Assembly: GCF_001305595.1 (NCBI RefSeq)
Contig: NZ_CP012407.1
Location: forward strand, 248,001 to 312,000
Origin: Azospirillum thiophilum
Lineage (GTDB): Bacteria > Pseudomonadota > Alphaproteobacteria > Azospirillales > Azospirillaceae
Length of the DNA stretch: 64,000 nucleotides
Direction of reading: 5' to 3'
This document shows, in pieces, positions 26,081 to 34,718 of this stretch. Each line of letters starts with the position of its first letter. Within the stretch, counting starts at the first letter, position 1. Below the pieces are notes generated by a model. The model searched no databases. It saw only the letters and a list, made by a program, of their open reading frames with translations, and had not been told where the DNA came from. The position numbers and the translations under genes were made by a program.

Positions 26081-26979
26081 GCCTGCGGCGGGTTGGTGAA
26101 CAGCTCATCGATCACGCGGTCGACGCTCTCGCGCCAGGGCGGGCAGGACACGCCGAGCATCTCCCCGGCGCGGGAACAGTCCAGCCGCGAGTTGGCCGGA
26201 CGGTGCGCCGGGGTCGGGTAGTCGGCCGTGCCGATGGCGGTCAGGCGGGGCCGCTTGCCGGTACGCTCTTCCAGCCGCTGGAAGATGTGCTCGGCGAACT
26301 CGTGCCAGGTGGTGTAGCCGCTACCGGTCAGGTGGTAGGTGCCCCAGGCGGCGGCGCCCGTCCGCTCGATCGTTCCGGCGATCTGCACGATGGCGGCGGC
26401 GAGGTCGGCGGCGGCGGTGGGCGAGCCGTGCTGGTCGGCGACCACCCTCATCTCCTCGCGCTCCTTGCCGAAGCGCAGCATCGTCTTGACGAAGTTGTTG
26501 CCGTAGGCGCTGTAGACCCAGGAGGTGCGCAGGATGACGTGATGCGGCGTCGCCGCCCGCACCGCCTCCTCGCCCGCCGCCTTGCTGGCGCCATAGACGC
26601 CCAGCGGGTTGATCGGGTCGTCCTCGCTGTAGATCCCGTCCTTCGTCCCGTCGAAGACATAGTCGGTCGAGACATGGATGAAGGGGATGCCGCGTGCCGC
26701 ACAGGCCGCCGCCATGGCGCCCGGCCCGTCGCGGTTGATGGCGAAGGAGAGGTCGACCTCGCTCTCGGCCTTGTCGACGGCGGTGTGGGCGGTGGCGTTG
26801 ACCAGCAGGTCCGGCGCGTGGGTGGCGACCGCCTTTTCCACGTCGCCCGGCCGGGTCACGTCGAACTCCGGATAGGGCAGCCCGACCAGATCGGTGCCCG
26901 GCGCCCAGCCGGCCCGCATCAGCTCGAAGCCGAGCTGGCCGTTGCTGCCGAGGACGAGGATCTTCATCGGCGCCGTCAT
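26077..26979 (-). CDS. rfbD: dTDP-4-dehydrorhamnose reductase (RmlD)
   Basis: 300 residues from ATG 26979, with GGAG 8 bases upstream and an ATGA overlap with the rfbB stop. NADPH motif ILVLGSNGQLGFEL at the N-terminus, NATAHTAVDKAESE (about 72-85), STDYVFDG, active-site YGASKAAGEE and RTSWVYSAYGNNFVKTM are the RmlD hallmarks. It reduces dTDP-4-keto-L-rhamnose to dTDP-L-rhamnose. Confidence 0.92.
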   Translation of the reverse strand: MTAPMKILVLGSNGQLGFELMRAGWAPGTDLVGLPYPEFDVTRPGDVEKAVATHAPDLLVNATAHTAVDKAESEVDLSFAINRDGPGAMAAACAARGIPFIHVSTDYVFDGTKDGIYSEDDPINPLGVYGASKAAGEEAVRAATPHHVILRTSWVYSAYGNNFVKTMLRFGKEREEMRVVADQHGSPTAAADLAAAIVQIAGTIERTGAAAWGTYHLTGSGYTTWHEFAEHIFQRLEERTGKRPRLTAIGTADYPTPAHRPANSRLDCSRAGEMLGVSCPPWRESVDRVIDELFTNPPQA

Positions 26980-28043
26980 TGCGCGGCTCCTTCTTCCGTC
27001 AGGCCGAGCCGCTCGCCCTGGTAGGAGCCGTTCAGGATGGCCTGCCACCAGTCGCGGTTCTCCAGATACCAGGCGACCGTCTTGCGCAGGCCGCTCTCGA
27101 AGGTCTCCTGCGGCGTCCAGCCCAGCTCGCGCTCGATCTTGCCGGCGTCGATGGCATAGCGCTTGTCATGGCCGGGGCGGTCGGTGACGAAGCTGATCAG
27201 GCGGTCGTGCGGGGCGCCGGCCGGGTTCATCTCGTCCAGATGCGCGCAGATGGCGCGGACGACCTCCAGGTTGGTGCGCTCGTTGTGGCCGCCGATGTTG
27301 TAGCTCTCGCCGATCCGGCCCTTCTCCAGAACCAGCCGCAGCGCGCGGGCATGGTCCTCGACATAGAGCCAGTCGCGGATGTTGTCGCCCTTGCCGTAGA
27401 CCGGCAGCTTCTCGCCCGCCAGACCCTTGAGGATCATCAGCGGGATCAGCTTCTCCGGGAAATGGTAGGGGCCGTAATTGTTGGAGCAGTTGGTCAGCAC
27501 CACCGGCAGCCCGTAGGTCTCGTGCCAAGCGCGCACCAGATGGTCGCTCGACGCCTTGCTGGCCGAATAGGGCGAGTTGGGGCTGTAGGCGGTGGTCTCG
27601 GTGAAGAAGCCGTCCTCGCCCAGCGTGCCGAACACCTCGTCGGTCGAGATGTGGTGGAAGCGGAAGCGGTCCTTGGCCTCCGCCGGCAGCGCCGACCAGT
27701 AGCCGCGCGCCGCCTCCAGCAGGCGGAAGGTGCCGACCACGTTGGTCTGGATGAACTCGCCCGGCCCGTCGATGGAGCGGTCGACATGGGATTCGGCGGC
27801 CAGATGCATCACCGCGTCGGGCTGGTGGGTGTCGAAGACACGGCGCAACTCGGCGGCGTCGCAGATGTCGACCTTCTCGAAGGCGTAGCGGGGATTGCCC
27901 TCGGCCCCCGGCAGGGAGGACAGGTTGGCCGCGTAGGTCAGCTTGTCGACATTGACGACGAAGGAGTCGGTTTCGGCGAGAAGCTGGCGGACCACCGCCG
28001 AGCCGATGAAACCGGCGCCGCCGGTGACGAGAATGCGCGTCAT
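26976..28043 (-). CDS. rfbB: dTDP-glucose 4,6-dehydratase (RmlB)
   Basis: 355 residues from ATG 28043, preceded by AAGGTGG. NAD motif TGGAGFIGSAVVRQLL, VDKLTYAANLSSL, HLAAESHVDRSIDGP, the STDEVFG catalytic Asp-Glu pair, and SPYSASKASSDHLV with the YxxxK. It produces dTDP-4-keto-6-deoxy-glucose. Second of the four rhamnose genes, about 75 bases after rfbC, with its stop overlapping the rfbD start. Confidence 0.93.
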   Translation of the reverse strand: MTRILVTGGAGFIGSAVVRQLLAETDSFVVNVDKLTYAANLSSLPGAEGNPRYAFEKVDICDAAELRRVFDTHQPDAVMHLAAESHVDRSIDGPGEFIQTNVVGTFRLLEAARGYWSALPAEAKDRFRFHHISTDEVFGTLGEDGFFTETTAYSPNSPYSASKASSDHLVRAWHETYGLPVVLTNCSNNYGPYHFPEKLIPLMILKGLAGEKLPVYGKGDNIRDWLYVEDHARALRLVLEKGRIGESYNIGGHNERTNLEVVRAICAHLDEMNPAGAPHDRLISFVTDRPGHDKRYAIDAGKIERELGWTPQETFESGLRKTVAWYLENRDWWQAILNGSYQGERLGLTEEGAAQ

Positions 28044-28116
28044 CAAACCACCTTACCGCCAAAAACGGGGCACAAAGCCCCACCGGGCAAAAAAGAGCCG
28101 AAATCCAATAGCGCCG

Positions 28117-28668
28117 TCAGAACCAGTCGCCAAGCTGGGCGAAGGTCGGATGCTTATGATCCTTGTCCGACAGCCGGGCCTTGTCGGCCGGCACCGGCCA
28201 GTCGATGCCCAGTTCCGGATCGTTCCACAGCAGGCCGCGGTCATGCTCGGCCGAATAATAGTTGGTCACCTTGTAGATGACCTCGGTATCGGGCTCCAGG
28301 GTGCAGAAGCCATGGGCGAAGCCGATCGGGACCAGGATCTGGTTCCACTCCGAAGCACTGATCACCGCGCTGACATGCCGGCCGAAGGTGGGGGAGCCTT
28401 TGCGGATGTCGACCGCCACGTCCAGGATGGCGCCGCGCACCACCCGCACCAGCTTGTCCTGGGCAAACGGCGGCAGCTGGAAATGCAGGCCGCGCACCGT
28501 GCCGACCTCGGCCGACAGCGACTGGTTGTCCTGGACGAAGTCGTAGTGAAGCCCGGCCGCCTCGAACGTCTTCTTGTTGTAGGTTTCCGAGAAGAAGCCG
28601 CGATGGTCGCCGAACTTCTTCGGGCGGATGATCTTCACGTCGGGAATGTCGAGGGAGACGACGTCCAT
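28117..28668 (-). CDS. rfbC: dTDP-4-dehydrorhamnose 3,5-epimerase (RmlC)
   Basis: 183 residues, the family length. Key blocks are KFGDHRGFFSETYNKKTF, FVQDNQSLSAEVGTVRGLHFQ (catalytic His in RGLHFQ, about residue 62), KLVRVVRGAILDVAVDIRKG, and PIGFAHGFCTLEPDTEVIYK with the catalytic Asp/Tyr region. It epimerises C3 and C5 of the 4-keto-6-deoxy sugar. It starts 4 bases after the stop of the large glycosyltransferase, so the rhamnose genes are probably transcribed with the assembly genes upstream. Confidence 0.93.
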   Translation of the reverse strand: MDVVSLDIPDVKIIRPKKFGDHRGFFSETYNKKTFEAAGLHYDFVQDNQSLSAEVGTVRGLHFQLPPFAQDKLVRVVRGAILDVAVDIRKGSPTFGRHVSAVISASEWNQILVPIGFAHGFCTLEPDTEVIYKVTNYYSAEHDRGLLWNDPELGIDWPVPADKARLSDKDHKHPTFAQLGDWF

Positions 28669-28671
28669 GGC

Positions 28672-31600
28672 TCAGATGCTTTCCTTCTGAAGCTCTTTGC
28701 GGGCCGCCGGCTGCTCCTTGCGCAGCCAGGGCCTGACCGTGCGCGGCGGGAAGGACAGACCGAAGTCGGACGCATCCAGGGTCAGGTTCGGGTTGTAGAA
28801 GGGATCCTCGATCAGCGACCGGCCCCAGCGTTTCTGCATGTAGGCGATCTCGCGCCTGAAGCGGGCGATCTTGTCGGGCGCCATGTCCGACCCGCGCGAG
28901 GCCGATTCCAGGTGGTACAGCTCGGCATGCGGCGTCCACACCAGGAAATAGCCGGCGTCGCGGATTTTGAGGCAGAGATCGACGTCGTTGAAGGCGACGG
29001 CCAGATGCTCCTCGTTCAGCCCGCCGACCTCGTCGAACACCGCCTTGCGCATGACCATGCAGGCGGCGGTGACGCAGGACATGTTCTGCGCCAACATCAG
29101 CCGGGCGAAATGGCCGGGATGCTCGCGGGCGAAATGCTTGTGGATGTGGTTGGCCACCCCGTTGATGCCGGTGATGACGCCGGCATGCTGGATGGTGTCG
29201 TCGCCGTAATAGAGCTTGGCGCCGACCGCCCCCACCTCCGGCCGCAGGGCGTGGGCGACCATCTCGGTCAGCCAGTCCGGATGGATCACCTTGATGTCGT
29301 TGTTGATCAGGCCGATCAGTTCGCCCTGCGCCGCGCGCACGCCGAAGTTGTTGATGGCGGAGAAGTTGAAGGGCCCGTCATAGCGCAGGACCCGCACCCG
29401 CTCCCGCCCCTGCAGCGAGGCGAAATAGTCGAGCGTCTCCTTCTCCTCGCTGTTGTTGTCGAGGACGATGACTTCCAGGTTGGGATAGTCGGTTTCGGTC
29501 AGCAGTCCTTCGACGCACTGGCGGAGCAGGTCGACCTTGTCGCGGGTCGGCACCAGCAGCGAAACCAGCGGCGCCGGCTCCGGCACCGGATAGACGGTGC
29601 GGGTGTACCATTCCGCCCCCGGCGCCGGCTCCACCCGCACCGGCTGGCCGGTGCGCTGGAAATGGTCCTGCAGTGCCCGGCGCGCCGCGTCGGTGGCGGT
29701 CGGCAGCGCCACGGTCGAGAAGGAGGAGGAGGAGGAGAACACCCGCCAGTGATAGAGGATCATCGGGATGTGACGGATGCGCGGCGCCGTGGTCTTCTCC
29801 TCCGCGCGCAGCACCAGATCGTAATCCTGGCTGCCCTCGTAGCCGACGCGGAAGCCGCCGATCTCCACCAGCAGGCTGCGGCGGAACACGCCCAGATGGC
29901 TGACCATGTTCTGGCCGTGGAACAGGTCGGGGTTCCAGTCGGTCTTGAAATAGGGGTCGTAGCGCCGGCCGTTCTCGTCGATCTTGTCCTCGTCGGAATA
30001 GATGACGTCGGCGTCCGGGTGCCGGTCGATCTCCTCCGCCACCATGTAGAGCGCATGCGGCGGCAGCTCGTCGTCATGGTCCATCAGGGCGACGAACTCG
30101 CCCGACGCCAATTCCAGCGCGCTGTTGCTGGCCGCCGAGATGTGCCCGTTCGCCTCGCGCCGCACCGTCTTGATGCGGGGATCGCGCGCGGCGTATTCCG
30201 CCAAGACCGCCGCCACATGCGGGGCGGTGGAGGCGTCGTCGGCGATGCACAGTTCCCAATGCGGGTAGAGCTGGGCCAGCACCGTGTCCAGCGCGCGGCG
30301 CAGATAGGGTTCCGGCGTGTTGTAGACCGGCATGGCGACGGAAATCAGCGGCCGCCGCGCCATCCGGCCGATGGCCTCGGCGATCGACTGGCGGTCGAAG
30401 GGGGTCAGCGTGTCGTAGAGCCGGATCCAGCTCTCGTAATCGGTGACCAGCGTGTTCGGCTGCAGATCCTGCAGCAGCTTGTGCTTGGTCGCCGCCAGAC
30501 CGTGCTGGCGCAGGTAGGTCAGCCCGCGGAAGGCCTGGCCCTGATAGGTCTTCAGCGCCCGCTGCAGCACCTGGAGCTTGCCGATCTCCTCGATCGTCAC
30601 ATCCTCCAGTCGGAAGCGCGCCGGCCGGTCGGTCGGGTCGAGCCGCAGGGCCTTGGTCTCGTAGGGCAGCAGCACCAGGGCCTCCGCCTCGCCATCGACC
30701 ACCGGCGGCAGGCGCAGCATGCCCCCCTCGCCGAAGCCGGCGCCGCAGTCGATGTAGAGCATCGGGGCCAGCGGCACCGTGGCGTCGGCGACGCGGTAGC
30801 GGATGATGCACCAGCCGGCCGGGCAACGGCCCTGGCCGGAGACCAGCCGGAAGGCGGGGTCGACCCCCAGCGTCTCGAAGCGGCCGTCCTCCAGCCGGGC
30901 GACGTCGTGCAGCGGCTCCAGCGTGACGGCGTGGCGGCGCGAGCGGTGGAATCGGCGCAGCTCGGTCGTCAGCCGGCCGAGCTTGCGTACCGGGGCCGAG
31001 ACCTTCCAGGAGGTGGAATTGACCAGGGAGTGGATGTGATGGTCGCGGGCGCGCACCACCCCATGCAACTCGTCGTTGGCGGCGTGCAGATGCGCGGCCT
31101 CGGCACGGGCCTCCTCCAGGCTGCGGCGCAGTGCGTCGCCTTCTTCCTGCAGCGCGGCGATCCGTCCGTTCAGCTGCCCGATCTTGCCGCCCAGTTCGAT
31201 GATGTGGGCGTCACGGTCGGCGACCCAGCCCTGCAGCGTGGCGATCGACCCGTCGCGGTCGGCCACCGTGGTCATCAGCCCGCGAATCTCCTCGACCCGG
31301 TCGCGGACGGCCTGATGCAGGCCGGCGATGTCCTGTTCGAGATCCAGGATGCGCCGCGCACGTTCCTGGGCCTGCTGGGTCTCGATGACGCCGCTGCCCA
31401 GCCGGTCGAAGAAGGCGCGGATCTGCTGGGCGGTCTGGCCGTCCCGGCCGCCCTCGAACAGCCAGCGGACCTCCTCCGGAAGATCGTCGCCGACCGCCAG
31501 CACGCCCAGCCCGTTGGAATGCAGGAAGCCGAAGGCCGGGTAGCGGGCAGTCAGCTCCTCCCACAGCTTCCAGACGCCGAAATCGCCCTTGCGGACGTTG

Positions 31601-32109
31601 ATGTCGTGGAACAGCACGACGCCGCGGCCGCTCATCTTCGGCAGCCAGGTCTCGAAATCGTGGCGCACCGCCTCGTAGGTGTGCAGCCCGTCGATGTGCA
31701 GCAGGTCGATGCTGGAATTTGCGAAATGGACGACCGCCTCGTCGAAGGTCATCCGCATCATGCGGGAGAAGGCGGCGTAGCGCGGATCGTGGAAGTCGGC
31801 GAGCGTCTGGTAGACCTCGTCGCCGTAATAGCCGGCCTGCGGGTCGCCCTGCCAGGTGTCCACCGCGAAGCAGGCGGTGCCGGTGCCGAGCTGCTTCACT
31901 GCCTGGCAGAAGGTCGAATAGGAGTTGCCGGTGTGGGTTCCCAGCTCGACGAGGACCCGCGGGCGCAGCGCCTCGGTGATCCACAGCGCGAAGGGCGTGT
32001 GGCCGAGCCAGGACGACGGGGCGACGATGAGATCCGGGGTAAGGAAGCTGATCGGCCGGCAGAGACGACGGAGAGTATCGGAACCTGCGTCCTGCAAAAA
32101 CGAATCCAC
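28672..32109 (-). CDS. multidomain polysaccharide enzyme: methyltransferase, coiled coil, two GT2 glycosyltransferases
   Basis: 1145 residues from GTG 32109 (AGAGG 6 bases upstream). Residues 1-235 are a class I SAM methyltransferase-like domain (VELGTHTGNSYSTFCQAV, LLHIDGLHTYEAVRHDFE, VVLFHDINV). About 245-365 is a coiled coil ending in NSTSWKVSAPVRKLG, a motif common before glycosyltransferases. Two GT2 domains follow, from about 586 (SVAMPVYNTPEPYLRRALD, ADDAS, MDHDDE) and 845 (SLLVPTRDKVDLL, LDNNS, NNDIK). The arrangement resembles chain-building enzymes of Wzm/Wzt O-antigen systems. It is followed by rfbC, so rhamnose is a plausible donor sugar (inference). The frame is open upstream to 33531 only as antisense to wzt. 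Confidence 0.85.
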   Translation of the reverse strand: MDSFLQDAGSDTLRRLCRPISFLTPDLIVAPSSWLGHTPFALWITEALRPRVLVELGTHTGNSYSTFCQAVKQLGTGTACFAVDTWQGDPQAGYYGDEVYQTLADFHDPRYAAFSRMMRMTFDEAVVHFANSSIDLLHIDGLHTYEAVRHDFETWLPKMSGRGVVLFHDINVRKGDFGVWKLWEELTARYPAFGFLHSNGLGVLAVGDDLPEEVRWLFEGGRDGQTAQQIRAFFDRLGSGVIETQQAQERARRILDLEQDIAGLHQAVRDRVEEIRGLMTTVADRDGSIATLQGWVADRDAHIIELGGKIGQLNGRIAALQEEGDALRRSLEEARAEAAHLHAANDELHGVVRARDHHIHSLVNSTSWKVSAPVRKLGRLTTELRRFHRSRRHAVTLEPLHDVARLEDGRFETLGVDPAFRLVSGQGRCPAGWCIIRYRVADATVPLAPMLYIDCGAGFGEGGMLRLPPVVDGEAEALVLLPYETKALRLDPTDRPARFRLEDVTIEEIGKLQVLQRALKTYQGQAFRGLTYLRQHGLAATKHKLLQDLQPNTLVTDYESWIRLYDTLTPFDRQSIAEAIGRMARRPLISVAMPVYNTPEPYLRRALDTVLAQLYPHWELCIADDASTAPHVAAVLAEYAARDPRIKTVRREANGHISAASNSALELASGEFVALMDHDDELPPHALYMVAEEIDRHPDADVIYSDEDKIDENGRRYDPYFKTDWNPDLFHGQNMVSHLGVFRRSLLVEIGGFRVGYEGSQDYDLVLRAEEKTTAPRIRHIPMILYHWRVFSSSSSFSTVALPTATDAARRALQDHFQRTGQPVRVEPAPGAEWYTRTVYPVPEPAPLVSLLVPTRDKVDLLRQCVEGLLTETDYPNLEVIVLDNNSEEKETLDYFASLQGRERVRVLRYDGPFNFSAINNFGVRAAQGELIGLINNDIKVIHPDWLTEMVAHALRPEVGAVGAKLYYGDDTIQHAGVITGINGVANHIHKHFAREHPGHFARLMLAQNMSCVTAACMVMRKAVFDEVGGLNEEHLAVAFNDVDLCLKIRDAGYFLVWTPHAELYHLESASRGSDMAPDKIARFRREIAYMQKRWGRSLIEDPFYNPNLTLDASDFGLSFPPRTVRPWLRKEQPAARKELQKESI

Positions 32110-32178
32110 CTGTCGCCTCTTGTCTTGCCTGCCTCCGCACCGGGACCGTTCCGGGCTTCCGGCTGCTGCTTCGATCCT

Positions 32179-32202
32179 GTCCGGAAGCCTGGGCTTCCGG
32201 AC
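32179..32202. terminator. perfect hairpin between wzt and the large glycosyltransferase gene
   Basis: A 10-bp perfect stem (32179-32188 with 32193-32202) with a 4-base CTGG loop lies in the 269-base gap between wzt and the fusion gene. By position it could attenuate transcription from wzm-wzt into the downstream block. No T run follows on the minus strand. Confidence 0.4.
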
Positions 32203-32378
32203 TGCAGAGCGCCGGACTGCCCTGTCACAGCCGCCGACACACATACGCTGACACCCCGGCGGAATGCAAGCCGCTGACCCCGGGCCGTCCGGCGGGGCTT
32301 CACAATAGCCATCGGTGCGGTTTTCCTGCCTCACTCCGGGCTTGTTGGAGGGCCGGGGCGCTTGCCGGAAGGCGGGCT

Positions 32379-33764
32379 CTATTTTGTCGCAGGGGTGGAG
32401 CGGGGAGCGGAGGCCCCCTCCGCCTCCAGCGTGATCGCCAGCATCGGCATGCCGACCAGCCCGCGCACGACATGGCTGGCGTGGACCTTGAAGATCAGTG
32501 CGTCCTCGACCCAGTGATGCTGGACATGGTCGTTCTGCGTGCCCTCGGCGAGCGCCACGGTGATGGAGAAGTCGCCGCTGGGCAGATAGGGCATCTGGAA
32601 GCGGAAGCGGGCGGCGAAGTCCTGGCCGGCCGGCACCGTGACGGGGGCGAGCTGGTAGGTCAGGAAGGTGTTGTCGCCGAACAGGTTCTGGCCCAGCTTG
32701 TCCTTGACGTAGAAGCCGATGATGGGGCGGTGGACCTCCTGCTCGGCCCGGCAATCGACCTTCAGGACGATCACCTCGCCGCCTTCCAGCACGGCGAGCG
32801 GCTGTTCCTCCGCATCGAGGATCGAGACGCCGGTGATGGTGGCGCCGCGGTTGCCGAACCAGGGGCCGCTGTCGTTGAAGTCGAACAGCTCGATGGTGTT
32901 GCGGTGCTGGGAGGATTTCAGCAGTTCGGCGCGGGCGTCCTCCACCGGCTCCTCGCGCCTGGTCTGGGGCAGCGCCTGGCGGGCGCCGCCGATGCGGAAG
33001 CCGCGCGAGGTGTCCTGGTCGCTGTAGAGCGCGGCCAGATAGTCGTGGCAGACCTCCTTGGCCGGGCCGATCGCCCGCACCGAGCCGTTGTCCAGCCACA
33101 CCACCCGGTCGCACAGGTTCACCACCTGTCCGGTGTCGTGCGAGACGAAGAACAGGGTGCCGCGCTCCTTGAAGCGGTGGATGAAGCGCATGCATTTCTG
33201 GGTGAAGGACGCGTCGCCGACCGCCAGGATCTCGTCGACGATCATGACGTCGGCATCGACATGGGCCGCCACCGCGAAGGCGAGGCGGGCGTACATGCCG
33301 CTGGAATAGAGCTTCACCGGCTGCTCGATGAAGTCGCCGATGCCGGCGAACTCGGCGATGGACTGGTAGCGCTCGGCGATCTGCTCGTTCGACAGTCCGA
33401 GCACCGAGGCGGCGAGATAGACGTTCTCGCGCCCGCTGAACTCCGGGTTGAAGCCGGCGCCCAGCTCCAGCAGCGCCGCGATGCGGCCGTCCACCGTGAT
33501 GCGGCCGGAGGTCGGCGTCAGCGTGCCGCACAGCAGTTGAAGGAAGGTCGACTTGCCCGAGCCGTTGCGGCCGATCAACCCGACCGTCTCGCCGCGGCGG
33601 ACCTCCAGGTCGACGCCGCGCAGCGCCCAGTACTCGTCGTAATATTTGCGCCGGCCGCGCACCAGCATCTGCTTCAGCCGGTCCTGCGGGCGCTTGAAGA
33701 TGGCGTAGGCCTTGCCCAGCCCCTCGGCGCAGATGACGACAGGGGTATCGGTCTCAGACGACAT
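32379..33764 (-). CDS. wzt: O-antigen/polysaccharide ABC exporter ATPase with C-terminal glycan-binding domain (Wzt)
   Basis: 461 residues. The ATPase has Walker A GLIGRNGSGKSTFLQLL (P-loop 65-72), the LELGAGFNPEFSGRENVYL block typical of polysaccharide exporters, signature YSSGMYARLAFAVA and Walker B ADVMIVDEILAVGD. Residues about 285-450 are a beta-rich Wzt_C domain (IELFDFNDSGPWFGNRGATI, IIGFYVKDKLGQNLFG). In known Wzt proteins this domain binds the modified chain terminus. The start overlaps the wzm 3' end by 11 bases, and the two form the inner membrane exporter. Confidence 0.93.
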   Translation of the reverse strand: MSSETDTPVVICAEGLGKAYAIFKRPQDRLKQMLVRGRRKYYDEYWALRGVDLEVRRGETVGLIGRNGSGKSTFLQLLCGTLTPTSGRITVDGRIAALLELGAGFNPEFSGRENVYLAASVLGLSNEQIAERYQSIAEFAGIGDFIEQPVKLYSSGMYARLAFAVAAHVDADVMIVDEILAVGDASFTQKCMRFIHRFKERGTLFFVSHDTGQVVNLCDRVVWLDNGSVRAIGPAKEVCHDYLAALYSDQDTSRGFRIGGARQALPQTRREEPVEDARAELLKSSQHRNTIELFDFNDSGPWFGNRGATITGVSILDAEEQPLAVLEGGEVIVLKVDCRAEQEVHRPIIGFYVKDKLGQNLFGDNTFLTYQLAPVTVPAGQDFAARFRFQMPYLPSGDFSITVALAEGTQNDHVQHHWVEDALIFKVHASHVVRGLVGMPMLAITLEAEGASAPRSTPATK

Positions 33765-34602
33765 CGGCGAACCCCCGGCGGGTCTTCATGAACCAGAGAT
33801 AGCCGAGCCAGGCCACCACCCAGGAGCCCAGCGTCGCCAGCCCCCAGTCGACCGGCGACGGGATGTTGCCCCAGAACAGCAGATCCTTGGATTGTTCCAG
33901 GATCGCGGTCATCGGGTTCAGGTGCAGGATGGCGCGGAAGCGCTCCGGGATCGCGGTCATCGGGTAGAAGATCGGGCTGAGGAACATCAGCACGGTGACG
34001 CCGACCCCGACCACCTGCCGGATGTCGCGCAGGAACACCCCGGCCGCGGCGAAGAACCAGCTCAAGCCCAGCGTAGTCAGGCAGAGCGGCACCAGCACCA
34101 GCGGCAGCAGAAGCGCCGTCGGCGGCGGCAGCCCGGCCACCAGCAGATGGAAGACCAGCAGGATGACGAAGCCGATGCCGGCGTTGAACAATGCTACCGC
34201 CAGCGACACCAGCGGCAGGATCTCCAGCGGGAAGACCACCTTCTTGATGTAGCTGACATTCTCCAGCAGGAGCCCGGGCGCCCGGTTCAGGCATTCGCCC
34301 AGTACGTTGAACAGGATCAGGCCGGAGAACAGCAGCAGGGCGAATTCGGTGTTGCTCCCCCCCGTTGCCCCCCAGCGCGCCTGGAACACCACCGAGAAGA
34401 CGAAGGTGTAGACCGCCAGCATCAGGATCGGGTTCAGCACCGCCCAGACGATGCCCAGCACGGACCCGCGGTACCGGGCGTCGATCTCCCGCCGGGCGAG
34501 CCGCATGATCAGCGACTTGTGGTGCCAGGCGGCCTGGAAAAGGGCAAAGGGACCGGCGCCGAAACCCGCCACCTTAGGGTTTCCCGACTGAGAGCTGAGC
34601 AA
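33754..34602 (-). CDS. wzm: polysaccharide ABC exporter permease (Wzm)
   Basis: 282 residues of the ABC-2 permease family with six helices. Features include the amphipathic LIMRLARREIDARYRGSVLG before helix 1, the NVLGECLNRAPGLLLENVSYIKK segment, and RAILHLNPMTAILEQ before the last helix, typical of Wzm/KpsM. The apparent start is TTG 34602 with GGGGAA about 9 bases upstream. It is first in the minus-strand polysaccharide block and divergent from cysD. Confidence 0.9.
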   Translation of the reverse strand: MLSSQSGNPKVAGFGAGPFALFQAAWHHKSLIMRLARREIDARYRGSVLGIVWAVLNPILMLAVYTFVFSVVFQARWGATGGSNTEFALLLFSGLILFNVLGECLNRAPGLLLENVSYIKKVVFPLEILPLVSLAVALFNAGIGFVILLVFHLLVAGLPPPTALLLPLVLVPLCLTTLGLSWFFAAAGVFLRDIRQVVGVGVTVLMFLSPIFYPMTAIPERFRAILHLNPMTAILEQSKDLLFWGNIPSPVDWGLATLGSWVVAWLGYLWFMKTRRGFADVV

Positions 34603-34718
34603 TTTTAAGTATTCCCCGTCTGCGGCCGGCCGACCATAACCCCCGCTCCGGCACCGTTCAAGCGAAAGTCCCGCTCCACAATCAGCAAGCGTTACGTCTT
34701 ATAAAGACTTTCATCCAT

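Noticed and set aside
27943..32277. A 1444-codon open frame on the plus strand opposite rfbB-rfbC and the large glycosyltransferase
   Set aside because: Antisense to known enzymes, with biased low-information composition, no start signal and no family motif.
32110..33531. N-terminal extension of the large glycosyltransferase frame by about 470 codons
   Set aside because: The extension overlaps wzt in another frame on the same strand and is Arg/Gly-rich. The GTG at 32109 has a good ribosome binding site and conserved sequence begins there.
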